Below, in pieces: positions 46,587-59,400 of a DNA stretch of 64,000 nucleotides. The position numbers were made by a program, and so were the translations under genes. The notes below the pieces were generated by a model. That model worked only from the letters and a program-made list of their open reading frames with translations. It ran no database searches and was not told the DNA's origin. The stretch is taken from the NCBI GenBank assembly GCA_963457665.1, contig OY735207.1:62021888-62085887 (forward strand), written 5' to 3'. The DNA is from Thysanoteuthis rhombus (taxonomy: Eukaryota; Mollusca; Cephalopoda; Oegopsida; Thysanoteuthidae). Position 1 is the first letter of the stretch, and every line of letters begins with the position of its first letter.

Positions 46587-49500
46587 CTAGAACAACAATG
46601 ACAATGCAACATTTTAAATTCAGAATATCAAAAAGAAAAAGATAATCTTAAATTTACTATGTATTATGGTTTCAGTCCTTTTTCAAGATAATTGAATTAA
46701 AAGACATTAAAAATATATATCGATTTAAGAATGATATTTTAAATACAAATATAATATAATTGCTATATGGCTCTGGGGATCTTCACTGTAAACAAAGAAC
46801 GAATTATAGGAGATGGTATAGTTATTTAGCCACATCATTGCAAGTCGTCTTGAAAAGCAGTTTCCAATAACTTACAGCTTTTTTTAAAAATGTTTCCTTT
46901 ATCTACACCCCCTCAGCAAATGATATGATTTGCAAAATTGTTTATTTCTTTCATTTCCCCATACAAGTATACCATGAGTAAATCAACAGCAGTTATTTTT
47001 ATACTGGGATTTTCTCTATTATACAAATCTCCATTGTATATTTACTTGTATACTTGAATAGAGAGTTGTGTGTTTGATTGTGTAAATGGGAATACATGTT
47101 AAAATATGTGCACATGAGCAAAGACTGTTCAGCATATTTTATGCATTTATATCAGCACCTCTATAGAAACAGATTTTAAACTTATTTAAAATCATTTAAA
47201 AATAAAAGAAATAAATCATTGCTATCTAGTGATGATTTATTTCTATCATAAGGAACCGTCAACCAAAGCCATCACCAAACTGTCAACATAGGTTTCTCTA
47301 GGTTTCAAGTTTGGCTGGCTGGCTGGCAATGTATGTATCATGCATATAGGACACAAGTGAAGCTAGAAGACTGAAAATCAAAACATTTACTCCTTATTAT
47401 GTCTATAAAATAGTTTTTGTTTTTTTTCTAAATTCCCCTCCTAAACAGGTTTTTAGTGGGGGTGGGGGTCAATCCACAATGTAAGTTTATGCAAAATTTG
47501 TCTCTAGTCAAGCCCAGCTGTATAAATGCTTGTTTTTTTTTGAAAATTCAAACTTTTCAGAGATCCAACAAAAGGTGAGAGAAGTACCTTATTCATTCTA
47601 ATTTTTTTTTATTGATCACTCCCAACGGCATACTGCTAAAAGATGTTGGTCACATAACAGTTTCTATTGAGTGACTAACCAAACCAGCTATTTTTCTTTT
47701 ATAAAAAATAAGTGTAATGTCTCTGATATTAATAAATTAAAGAAAGGAGTATAAATTGGCTCAGGTTTTTTCTTCCTGATGACAGAGGATTTAATGGAAG
47801 CACACAACTGCCTTACTGATTTTTTTTTCATCTTTATGATCATTGGGAAAGGTTAAAATCATATATTATTGATATCACTGCCCTACCACCATCTTCATGG
47901 CAGGCTATTATGTTCAATTTCTTTTTCTCTTCTATTCACCGCAAGCAGGAGATGCACTTGGGAAGTGAAACACTGGGAGATGTTAACATTCACAATCACT
48001 AGTGAAACAAGAGGTTGAGTGAATGCTGCAACCTTATCACTACATAGGAAATTTTTCTAGATCACATGATATCGCTTGCACATCTAAGAATAAAAATTGG
48101 ATAACTACTGAATACAGTAGCATAGAAAAGTCTAAAATCAATAGCAGTTGGGAATGGACTATATATATATATATACTACATGTTGTATATCAAGAGCACT
48201 CTCATAACAAGCCCAGATGAAAATCATATCAGGGGAAGAGAAGCAAATTTGACAACTCACCTATCTTTTTCTTTTTGGAAGGACTTGGCCCAGGCACCTG
48301 TTGTACTACTTCTTTGCTATTCATTGGATGCTGCGTCAGAATGTGGCTACGTAACTTTTTCAAGCTAAGAATTAAAAACAAAAAAATTATATCAAATCAG
48401 CAAATTACAAAAGAATCAAATTTCTTTCGTTCTGAGTGTCTTTTGTAGGCCAGAGAACTGAACAGCAGGAGGTGAGAGAAAGAATTTGAATTCACTATAT
48501 TAACCAATAAAAAAATTCAAGAGATAACCTTATAAAAAAAACAATGGAAAGGCTATATCAAGCTAAGTCATTTCAGATACTAACCAATCATGAGGCTTCA
48601 GAAGTGGGAAAAACCAGAAGAATCAATTAACAGTTACAGAAGTAGAAAAGGTTATGTAATAAAAACTGGTTATTGAATATGAAAACTGCCAGTTAAAGAA
48701 CAGACTATAACTTACGTTTTAAACTGCTCGTGACACTCTGGACATTCTAAGCCAGAGATGATACCTCGATGTTTCAGCTCATGATTCCGTAACTGGGTGC
48801 GACTATTTGCTACAAATTCACATTCTTTGCAAGTGAAGGTCACTTTTTCATGTTCCTGTTCTACATGAGGCTTCAGATTGACAGAGATACTTTGATGTTT
48901 CCGCTGATGGTTCACAAACTGCTGGGGATTCTTAGCAACAAAATCACATTCTTTGCATGGGATGTTCATGGTCACCTTGGGATGTTCCCGCCGTACATGA
49001 CGCTTGAGAGTGATACGAGCCATTGCTCGATAATCACAGATGTCACATTGGAATGGCATGTCTTCTGTGAATAGAAGATGAAAGTTTCCTAAACAATGAC
49101 AGTCAATATTTCAAAGTATAAACAAAGCAGATGGGTTAAGGGTTGGTTTAGAATGAAAAAAAATACTTTCAGCTATTCAACAGGAGTCTATTCTATCCAA
49201 AGTCAAGACAAACTCAGTATTGATGATTCAAAAAAATTTTTTGCATTAGTTTGCAAAAAATTGCAAAATAGAAAAAAATAGCCAAAAAATCCTTAAAAAG
49301 ATGCTAAAAATGGCCAAAATGTTGAAGCATTTCAGCACTAAATCAGCAATTTTTACACTGCCAAATTTTTATTTGTCAAAGATGAAATTTCATCTGCAGA
49401 TGAAGATTTAGCATCCATAGAAATGAGTTTTTTCAAACCACCTTGTATTAGCCAGTCAGCAAATTATTAAGTGGTATCATCTGAAAGATAATTGATGATC

Positions 49501-52500
49501 TCATTCATGACTGCTTTAGCTTTCAGATCGAATCATGCTCTTTTTTTGTGATGACTGGATTTAACAGAAGCACATAACAGCCTCACTGATTTCCCTGTCT
49601 ATATGCTGGGCTATAATTTTCAGTTTCTTTCTTTCCTCTTCTCTTCATCAAAGGTAGGAGATACAATTGAACACAGGGAGATGTTAATACTCACAATCAC
49701 CATGGAGACTGGAGGTTGGGGTGGATGCTACAACTTTATCCCAACATCAGTAGAGATCTCATACAGCATCATTAGACTTGCATCACATTGCACCAGAAAG
49801 AAAAAAATTTCTCTCCAAGTTGGTTAACTACTGGAGGCCCATTGCTATCGTAGCACATAAGTTGAAAAATCTCAAGTCAGGAGCATCTTTATATAAATCG
49901 ATAACAGTTGGTTTGTATCTGTCTCTCAAGAGACAAAGGAGTATAACAGCAGGTGACGAAGTCCTGGTGTTTGTTGCATGTGTCAGTTTAGTTGATCCTC
50001 GCAAGTCTCAAGTCAGGTTGAGGCAAGAACTTTATACCTACAAGTTTTTACAACCACCCCCTTCAGCAGGATGCAAGTCCACTGAAAGGATACTTCCACC
50101 CTAATCACACAGCTTAGAATCTAATCAATTACCGAGTGCACAGGGAAATTTGTCTTAATGAAGTCTACCATAATCTTAGCTCATACTTGGAATCAAAACA
50201 GGGATCTTCTGCGTGTGAGGCAGATGTGCTAACCATTACACTATCCGCACATATACTCTCCTAACAAGCCCAGTTGGAAATCATATCAGAGGAAGAGAAG
50301 CAAATTTGACAACTCACCTGTTTTTTGTTTTCGGGGACCTGGTCCAGCTACCCGTTGTACGTCCCTTTTGCTCATGGATGGATGCTCCAGCAGAATGTGG
50401 TTACGTAACTTTTTCAAGCTGAAAATTGAAAGCAAGAAACCGCTAAATAATTTCATTCCGATATTCAAGTAAGTAATACAACTGCCATGTAATGTTGATA
50501 TCAATATAAATGCAAGCAATGTGATGCAGTTGACTTTTCTAGTCATTATGAAAAAACAAGCTGAAGACCCACCCTAGCAAGCAGTCGTAATTTGCTGTAT
50601 GAAAATGTAAAGAAGTAATCCTATAGATGAGCAGAGTAAATTTGCAATTTATGTTTGAACAACATTAACTATTTTTGATATATCTTATCAATTTATTTAC
50701 TTTTTATTCATAGTTTGTTTATATAGTTTTGTTTATAGTTTTAGAAATAACCAACCTTCCTGATTGTAAAGTTTCACATACTTGCCAACTGGATGTTGAA
50801 AATGAAATACAATGAATAAAAAAAAATTTAATAATCCAAAGCAATAATAATATAATTCAAATTGATTTATTTACTTCTATTTCTCATTCATTATTTCCTT
50901 TTTTTCCATTTTTTCCTTTTCATGCCATTTTTAACATCAAGAGAGCAGGTTTATTACAAATCGTAAACTTTCACATTCATTGATTAATCTCAGTTCATGT
51001 ATCAAAAAATAGCTGAATAATCACAAGATTTGAAGAATCAGTGTATTTATTTCATGAAAATTAAATGAATAAGTTTCCGAAAAATTTCACTCTATCCCAG
51101 ATAAAGATAGCACTTTAGAAAATTAAACAACTGACACAAAATTGTTAATCCCCTTCCTAATCATAATTTGCTCAAAATCCTTACCCGTTTCACATTTGTA
51201 CACACAGGAATTGTCATGGTGTTATGCTTTGTAGTTTTTTTAAGAGATAAAATGTATTATTCACTATATTGAAAAAAAAGCAGCACTCAACAGCATTTCA
51301 AAAAATGCCTAAATTTCTTTTTCTCTCAATTACTCTTTGAACTAACCTATTTTCCCTCTATATAAGAGATACAAAGCAACAACTCAATCTTTAACTATGA
51401 ATGATAAAAGCTGCAGGCAAGGCTGTTAATAGAAAGGGGGCACCAAAAAATGCCAGTTTCAATTGTTATTATAAATAAATCAGACCCCCCCCCAAAAAAA
51501 ATCTGACACTATAAACCTTCCTAGGGCTCCCAGGTTGAGCCACTGAAATTTTCATAAAGTTATGTCGAGTTGTTTTTGCAGTAGGCTGCCATATACAGAC
51601 AGACAAGCTAGTGACTATCTACAGAGTTCAGTGTCATCTTCTTATAATTCATCAAATGTCTGTTTGTTACTCCATATTTGTTATCATAATAGATGTAACG
51701 TTTTCTGAAGATAACATTTTTGTACATCAACTTTTTAGCTGATAAACAAAATACATTTTACATGGATTTTTTGTTAGCAAATTTGAGTAATTGAATTAGT
51801 TTTTATTTTTGATGATTATATAATGGCAATATTCCATCAGTAATGCTTTAATTCCCAACTCCTGATAATACCTTTCTTCCTGATTTTCAATGCATAAAAA
51901 TATTGATCGAGGGTTAAAACTTGCTCAAACAAATTTTAGTCACAAAAAATTTGCAAAATTTGGTGATTAAATCCTCCATTCAACTTTCAAGCACTAATGT
52001 GCACCTTATTTGCTAACTGCTGATAGTTAATTAGTCTGAGCAAAAGTTGCAATAAAAAGCAACAAATAAATTAATGATGAAGGTACAAAAAAGTACTTAT
52101 AAAATATAAAAACTTTTTAAAATAATGAGAAAAAGTTATATATAAAAAGAAGCTTATATAATACGCCGAATACTGATTGTAAAAGTTTGCAGTCAACACA
52201 CTGTCTATAACTTACATCCCAAACTTCTTGTGGCACTCGGGACATTCTAAGCCAGTGATATCTTGATGTTTTCGCTGATGGTTCCAAAACTGCTGTCGAT
52301 CATTTGCCACAAAGTCACATTCTTTGCATGGGAGTTTCAAGGTCCTTTTATCATGTTCCCGTTCAACATGACGCTTAAGAGTGATACGAGTCATTGCTCG
52401 ATAATCACAGATTTCACATTGGAATGGCATATCTCCTATGAATAGAAAATAAAAAGTATCCAAAACAACAAAAGCAAATATTTGAAAGTATAAACAAAGA

Positions 52501-52771
52501 ACATTGGTTTGTGGCAGGTTTAGAATGGGAAAAATACTGTCATCTGCTGAACAGCAGTCTATTATAGCCAAATGAGATTTTTAACCAGCTTGAGAATTGT
52601 CTGCCTTCAGCAAATTTCTATATAGTATCTTAAAGATAATTGATCCATAACAGCCTACTCAACTTTCAAATTGAATTATGCATCCCTGTTACTATTGAGT
52701 AACTATACAGTAGTAGGTATTTATATAGTTGTAATCTCAACTTCAGCATCAACACATACTCTATACAAAAT

Positions 52772-52819
<48 letters not shown>

Positions 52820-53426
52820 TGTAAAAGGTGTTACCCTAAAGTTTGGAGAATTTGAATAGATTGCCTAATCTGTCCAAGTCCAGAGTTGACTTCATTTTGA
52901 ATTTTAAAAAAATCTTTTTTTTAAAAGTTAACATTCTCCCACTGGGGATTTAAAATCATAACTAACTGATTGGTAGGTGGCTCTCATGGTGATTAAGCTA
53001 AATTGATGAGTCTTAAATATTTACAAAAATTTCTCCTAAATACATCTGGGCTTATTTCATCTTAATAAATATCTCTGTAAAACATTTGAAATTGTGACCA
53101 AGTAGTGGGATCTCTAACGAACTAGGCCAAAGAGATTAGTTTTATGTATCTACAAAAGTTATCTCACAGACACACAAGGGCTTGTATTTATTTATTAAAA
53201 TGAAATAAATACATTTCAAAAAGTATATTTTTATATTCTTTCTACTTATTTCACATACAATACAAAAATTGCAGTACCCATCTTCAACCAGAATAGAAGT
53301 TAATATGGAGTTGGTCCCTGCAGCAGCCAGGATTGTTTCATTCTTTTGTAAGGTTACCTAGAGTTTCTCTGTCTCACTGGAATTTCATTTTCTACCAATG
53401 TTTGTTTGTTTTTTTTTGTTTTTTTT

Positions 53427-53481
<55 letters not shown>

Positions 53482-56400
53482 GCCTCAAGTTCTTTGAATT
53501 TTTTAGTTACTCCTTGGGAATGGAATATATCTCTATTTGGTAGATAAAAGTAGTTTTAAGGTACATGTAATTCCCAAGAAAGAACAGATGTTTTAAACAG
53601 CAATTGAATTCCACTTCCATTTCCTTATAAACTTATATTTCTCTTTATACAATGAACTTCTAATTTTGATTCAGTCAACAAGAATGGTTGCATTTTAAAC
53701 TTTGAAATCAAGGAAAAAATCTTGACATTTTTGTAACATAGTGGAAAATTTAAAAAAATGATGTTTCTTTAACCTGGGGTTGTAGTCATTCTGATTATTG
53801 AAATCAGTTTATGTCTATCAAGAAAATGGAGTTGAACTGAACTTTTCAGATTGGTATTTTTGCTATTGAAAGTGTGTTTTTTTTTGTTTGTTTTTTTTTG
53901 TTCTTTTTAAAGAGAGACTAGACTAAAAATGGAGGCATAAATTATATAAAAAAATCAATAAAAAGGGAAGATTACATTCAGTTTCTTCAGAATTTTGTTT
54001 TTTTCATCACAGCAGATGCTGCACACATATTGGTTACAACTAATATTTTAACTTTTCACATTAAACTAAATTTAGTCTACCAAATCAATGCAATTCATTT
54101 TTAGTTATGATTGATACTAAAGTGTTATTTGATTTTGATCATACATCTATGGTTAAGAGTGATGTGAGCTTCATGAAAAAAAAAAAAAAAAAAATCAGAC
54201 CAGGGAGAGGATTTTTTTTTCCACTAACATTGATCAATACAAGGACAAAATCCAATCACAGTTTAGGCACTTTCCACTTATGAAAAGATTGAACCAACTT
54301 TTAAGTAATTCAAGGTAACAATTGACCAGAAATAATACCCTGCTGTTGGAAGGTGATCAGTATAAATGTAAGATTGAAGATGGTGTAAGCAACTAAGGGT
54401 GTCTCAATCAGGAATTTGTCACAAAACTAATGATCTGACTCTGGCGTTCTTATCAAGAGATATTTCAATGCAACAAAATCATTGAATAGCTTACACTGTG
54501 AGGATTCATTCCAGGGAGCTTATCTGAAAGACTGCCTTCATTGCATAAGGACTTCTATTCAGAGTCTCTGCAGCTCTTTGCAATTGAGTTTTTTGAGTAG
54601 ACTGTTTCTATAGACTTGAGCTAAACTCCGACCAAATTATTGCCAATTGAACCTCAATTTGAACTATGTTGGTTTTAGTGAAGTGTTGTCAATTCGTTTT
54701 TGGGTTTGTTTTTTTTTTAAAGTCGCAGATCAGGACGTTTAATATTAATCACTCACGCACTGCAGAAAATTCTAGCATCAAGACCATAATATATAAATAA
54801 AAAGATAGTTATAATTTAATCAGAATTATGTTTAATTTAATTTAATAACATCATAACTACTGATTGGCTTGGCTACAATGTCTGACTTGATTGTGGAAAA
54901 TAAAATAGAATCATTCCAATTGCTACAATTGGATTGCACACGTTTTTAAGGTCATGAGGACACTATTATCGACATTTAATCGCCGATTGGACTTGAAGGA
55001 TCGTTGATCTGACAAAATCTAATCGGCAACCGATCATGAACATAGATCATTAGCAAACTGATCTCTGGAAAACAAGGTTTCAAACCATTGTGTTATTGTG
55101 AGTACACTAATAGGTATTTCCTACCATCAATTAATGTTATGACAATTCCATCAAATATGTGATCACTGACAAGGCTTGTTTTTAAAATGATAGCATATAA
55201 AGATCTTAAAACACCCTCCCTCTTACTTTGGTGTTGGCTCTGTATATCTATGTTCTTACTAAACTACAATATTTGCAAACAACCATAGGCTGTACTTACC
55301 TGTATGAATCCGTACGTGGTGTTCATAGTCAGCATGTTTTTTGAAAAAGCGTCCACAGAATTCACATTCTTCCGTCCCAAATGTCTGCCTCATCTTCTTA
55401 AATATCTCTACAGAGAGAGGGTGGTAACCAAGCCTCTTAATAAGGTCCAAGGCCTTGGTCGATTTGCTAGTATCATCATCCTCAATCAGTAAAACCTCCC
55501 CATTCTCAGTCTCTCCCGTTTCTGAGCTATTGTTTTGAAGTTTCAACCGTTCTTCTCCAATACTCACTGCATTTGAAACAGGTGAAGAAGAATCATTATT
55601 GCTTCTATCGGTCGGATCTTCCTGATCAGCCATATTGTTTCCAGCAGCAGTGTCAATCTCATTCGCCGATTCAGGCTCATTACTGTGAGTAGTGGTCAAG
55701 GAACGGTTATTTCTCTCTTCCACCGCTGTTTCCAGCTCATCATTGTCTGTAGTGGTCAACCCTACTTTGACCCTTACATTCTCAATGCCACCATTTTCAG
55801 AAGTATCCAGATCAGTTTCACCATTTTCATTTGACTCTTGTGATTCGGCTCCCATGGTTTCAGCATCCTTTGCAACGTTGGATACCTGGTCAGACATTCT
55901 TATCCCCACAGCATCTGAAGTTGTCACCGTGGTAGTTGTTGATTCAGATTCTGTAGTAATGTCATCGGGCAGTAAGTAAAACGATGAACCAATACTCTGC
56001 TCTAAAATACTATCAGTGGTCCGTTCAGTGCTACTATTAATGTGGGTACTGGTAATATGCTCCAACAGTCTCACCGAGCTCACGAACATAGTCTGACACA
56101 AACAGCAGCAATAAATAACTTGGTGTTTGAGGAAGTGTTTTTCTAGGTATTTCCTTCGGCTTGCTGCATAGTTGCACAACTCACAGCGTTGCATACATGG
56201 AATATCCTTGATGTTATGTACAAACAAATGCCGATCACAGTCAATCTTCCTCTTGAACTTACGGTTACACACATGACACTCATGGAAGACCTTGGTGTCA
56301 CCACGTACGTTGCGCCCAGCCAAGAATTGTGCCAAGTACTTTTGTCCTATCTTAGTTGAGCTATGATACGAGCGCACATGATTGATTAGTGACTTGACAG

Positions 56401-59400
56401 AACTGTAGTCCTTCTTGCAAATCCCACAGCGATGCCGCACATTGCTGTGGATCAGCACATGCTCTACAAGATGACTCTTGTTGACAGTCTTGAAAGGACA
56501 CTGGGAGCACATGTAATACTGGCCGGTGTGTTTACGCATGTGAGTATACAAGCTACCTAAAAAGGAATCAGAAGAAGTTCAAATGAAAATTAAATACAGG
56601 CAGAAAAGGATTTAAAAATTCATTGCTTCCATTTGAAATCATAACAACTTGGGTTTTTTGTGTATGTTTATACAGTAATTAAATAGCAATAAAAAGCAAG
56701 ATTTGTTCCAAGATGTATCTGGTATATTAAACATTTGTTACTTTTGTTATTACTACAATGTTCAAATTGATACATTCTACAGCTTTCTTCAAGTGAACAA
56801 TCCATGAAAAAAAGAGTCCACTCTTTTGCTTACAGGTTGTACAACTGAAGAAGGTTAGAAGGTGGATTGGCTGAAATGTTGTAGCAATTATAAAAGTGTA
56901 CACAGGAAGAAGTTCAATAGTCCAAACCACTCTTCTGATGATAATTCTTTAGGTAATTCCTATAGACTCATTGCGGAGCAGAGGGTCACAATCACTTTCC
57001 TGCAGATTCAGTATTATGTAGCTTTTATGGAGCGGAGTTACTAGTCCCACACTAAACTCACTTCCTTTACCAAGGTTTGAGAAAAGCTATGGCAACTGCG
57101 AAGTCTGAAGTGAATGTAAACAGCTTCAACAAAGCCAGCCTGATCCTCTATAATGATAATTTTTGTCTTCTCAAAATTATAAATATGAGATCTAGTGAGT
57201 CGATGCACATTTAAAGCAATTTTTTATCATATGCTGATAGAATTTTAAAATTTAGAACCATCAAACCAGAAGATAAATAAGGCAAAATATCACATACACA
57301 ATGTAAACAAATCCTACCTACCTTTAGAACTTGTTGCATATGCACACTCGGAACATTTGAACGGTTTTAGATTAGTATGAGTGAGACAGTGCAGTCGCAT
57401 ATGTGACAAGGTCTTGAACACTTTGTCACACGTGTTACATGCGTACAAGGACAGGTAGGCTGAAGGCCCAGTGCGTGGTGCAGATGGTGCATTCTCGTTC
57501 AAGTCCTGCTCAATCACTCTTACTCGGAACATGTGATCTACTGCACTCAAGTCAACACTGAGGCTTTGCTCAAAAGCCAATTTCTCTTCTTCTGTATTGA
57601 AGACAGGGATGTCCTGGATGTGGTTCTCGGACTTTTCTCCAGTGCTATCCACATGGGTTTCATCCTCTTCTTGGTCACCAACTGCTGCAACTTCCTCTGC
57701 TCTATCTTCACACTCGTCATCTTCACAAAAAAAAAAAAAAAGGGAGGAGTTTTAATAAAGCAGCCATTTGATTGATTTTTTTTATAGGAAGATGTTCTAT
57801 ATAACCACTGTAGGCCCAATATAACACAGCTTGATATAATGAGGTTTGAGCATGGACCCCAATTTTCAAAACGTTAAATTCTGCAATCAAAATGATATCT
57901 TAATACAAAAATTGAAAGACCCCCAAGGATTGTTATGCACTAACTATCCCTATCAATGTCAAATTTCCAGTATTTCGAGCCTTCAAATGTTGAGTATATT
58001 TGCCCGGGTTCAACCTCAGAGTGACCGATCTAATGATTTTATCATTAGATTTTGTTGGATCTTCATCTTTTTAGCGACAGATGAGAGGCAAAAGGGGCAA
58101 GGAGTTTCGTTTAATGATTACCAAAATGTTTTTGTCCAATTCATTTCTTTAGCCAATACCCACCCCCGCTTATGCCCTCTTATTTGTCAGCCCTCCATCA
58201 AAATGTACCTGTTACCCTCTAGTGGGATGCCATGATTCAAAAAATGTCTCTTCATTTCTGCGCAAATAACAGGTGTCGGTCTTGAAGTTGGTGGGGGAGG
58301 TTTACACCTTCCCCAGGCTCTGTTAGCATACATGACGTACTTACAGTAAATGATACTGATAAATTACTTCTATTTTCACTCTCCGTCAGGAAATGACACC
58401 CAGTATTCTTCAGGCAGTAAAGAGGAAAACCTGGATCAAGGTTTGGGAAAATGGAAAATTCACAACAATGCAGACTCACTTATAACGAATGTGCTCCGAC
58501 ATATAACAGGTCTTCATTGTACATCCAGAAACTTGGAAGTTGATGATTTGAACTACAATGTCCAATTATCAAGTGGGAGTGTTATATTTCCTTTTAGATA
58601 GACACTCAACTATCAATTGATGACAGACTTAACACTGATAGTTCATCAATAATTCTTATACTGGAGTTTAGTATAGATCAGCATCTTAAATGGAAAGCAG
58701 ATAAATCTAGACTCCATTTTTTTTCCCCACTCAGGCATGTTAATTAGTTATGAGAGGATTTAAGCTTAGGGTAGAAATGTGAAATGTCCCCTCCAAAATA
58801 TTTGGTGGAAAAAAGCTAAAACCTCATCAAAGAATCATTTCAGTTATCTGTTGTCCAAGATTCAATATCTTTTTGAATAGATAAAATTAATCATTTTTTT
58901 CCAAACAAAAGAAGGATGTAATATTATCGCCTTTGGTTTGTTTTGGTTTTCAAATTGCTCGTTTCGTGAAATAAATTTAAAGAGGAGGGATAGTAAGAAA
59001 GCTAGAAAATTAAACAAATAGAAATAAGAAGATCATAACGGGTAATCACTTTAATGTTCCCAGAAACATCAACAATCATACAAAAATTCTAACCAGATGC
59101 TTTACTATATTCATGTTCAGAAAAAAAAAATAGAGAAAAACTTACCTTGAACAGGAATTGGTGATTCCTCCGGTACAGCATCTCTCTGAACATTTTTCTC
59201 TTCTCCCTTGCGTGGTCGACCACGACCGCGAACTACAAAACAAATATCAAAACCAAATAAAGTAGTTATACAATATTCTCCCTAAAGAAAGAATAAAACA
59301 AGTCCCAGCAAAATTTGAGTGAAACAAAATCAAAATGTATAACAACACAGTAAAGAGGTAAATTTTAATAAATTACTACACAACCTTGTGACCTTTTGGT

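Larger units (their letters stand above)
52436..55299 (-). other. Gene 2 intron, homologous in part to gene 1 intron 6
   Basis: Non-coding. 52,490-52,770 and 53,570-53,830 align with gene 1. Contains (TA)n at 52,777-52,816 and (TC)n(AC)n at 53,427-53,480. 53,880-55,200 is extra sequence with short inverted repeats around 54,960-55,040 (AATCGCCGATT / AATCGGCAACCGAT). Confidence 0.6.

Noticed and set aside
46278-46645. Plus-strand open frames of 83-100 codons, Phe/Ser/Leu-rich
   Set aside because: They are the antisense of the proposed gene 2 terminal exon; the minus-strand frame has the splice acceptor, phase match and repeat preserved by codon.
57846-58235. 129-codon plus-strand ORF
   Set aside because: No recognisable domain; it sits inside a transposon-like block in a gene 2 intron.
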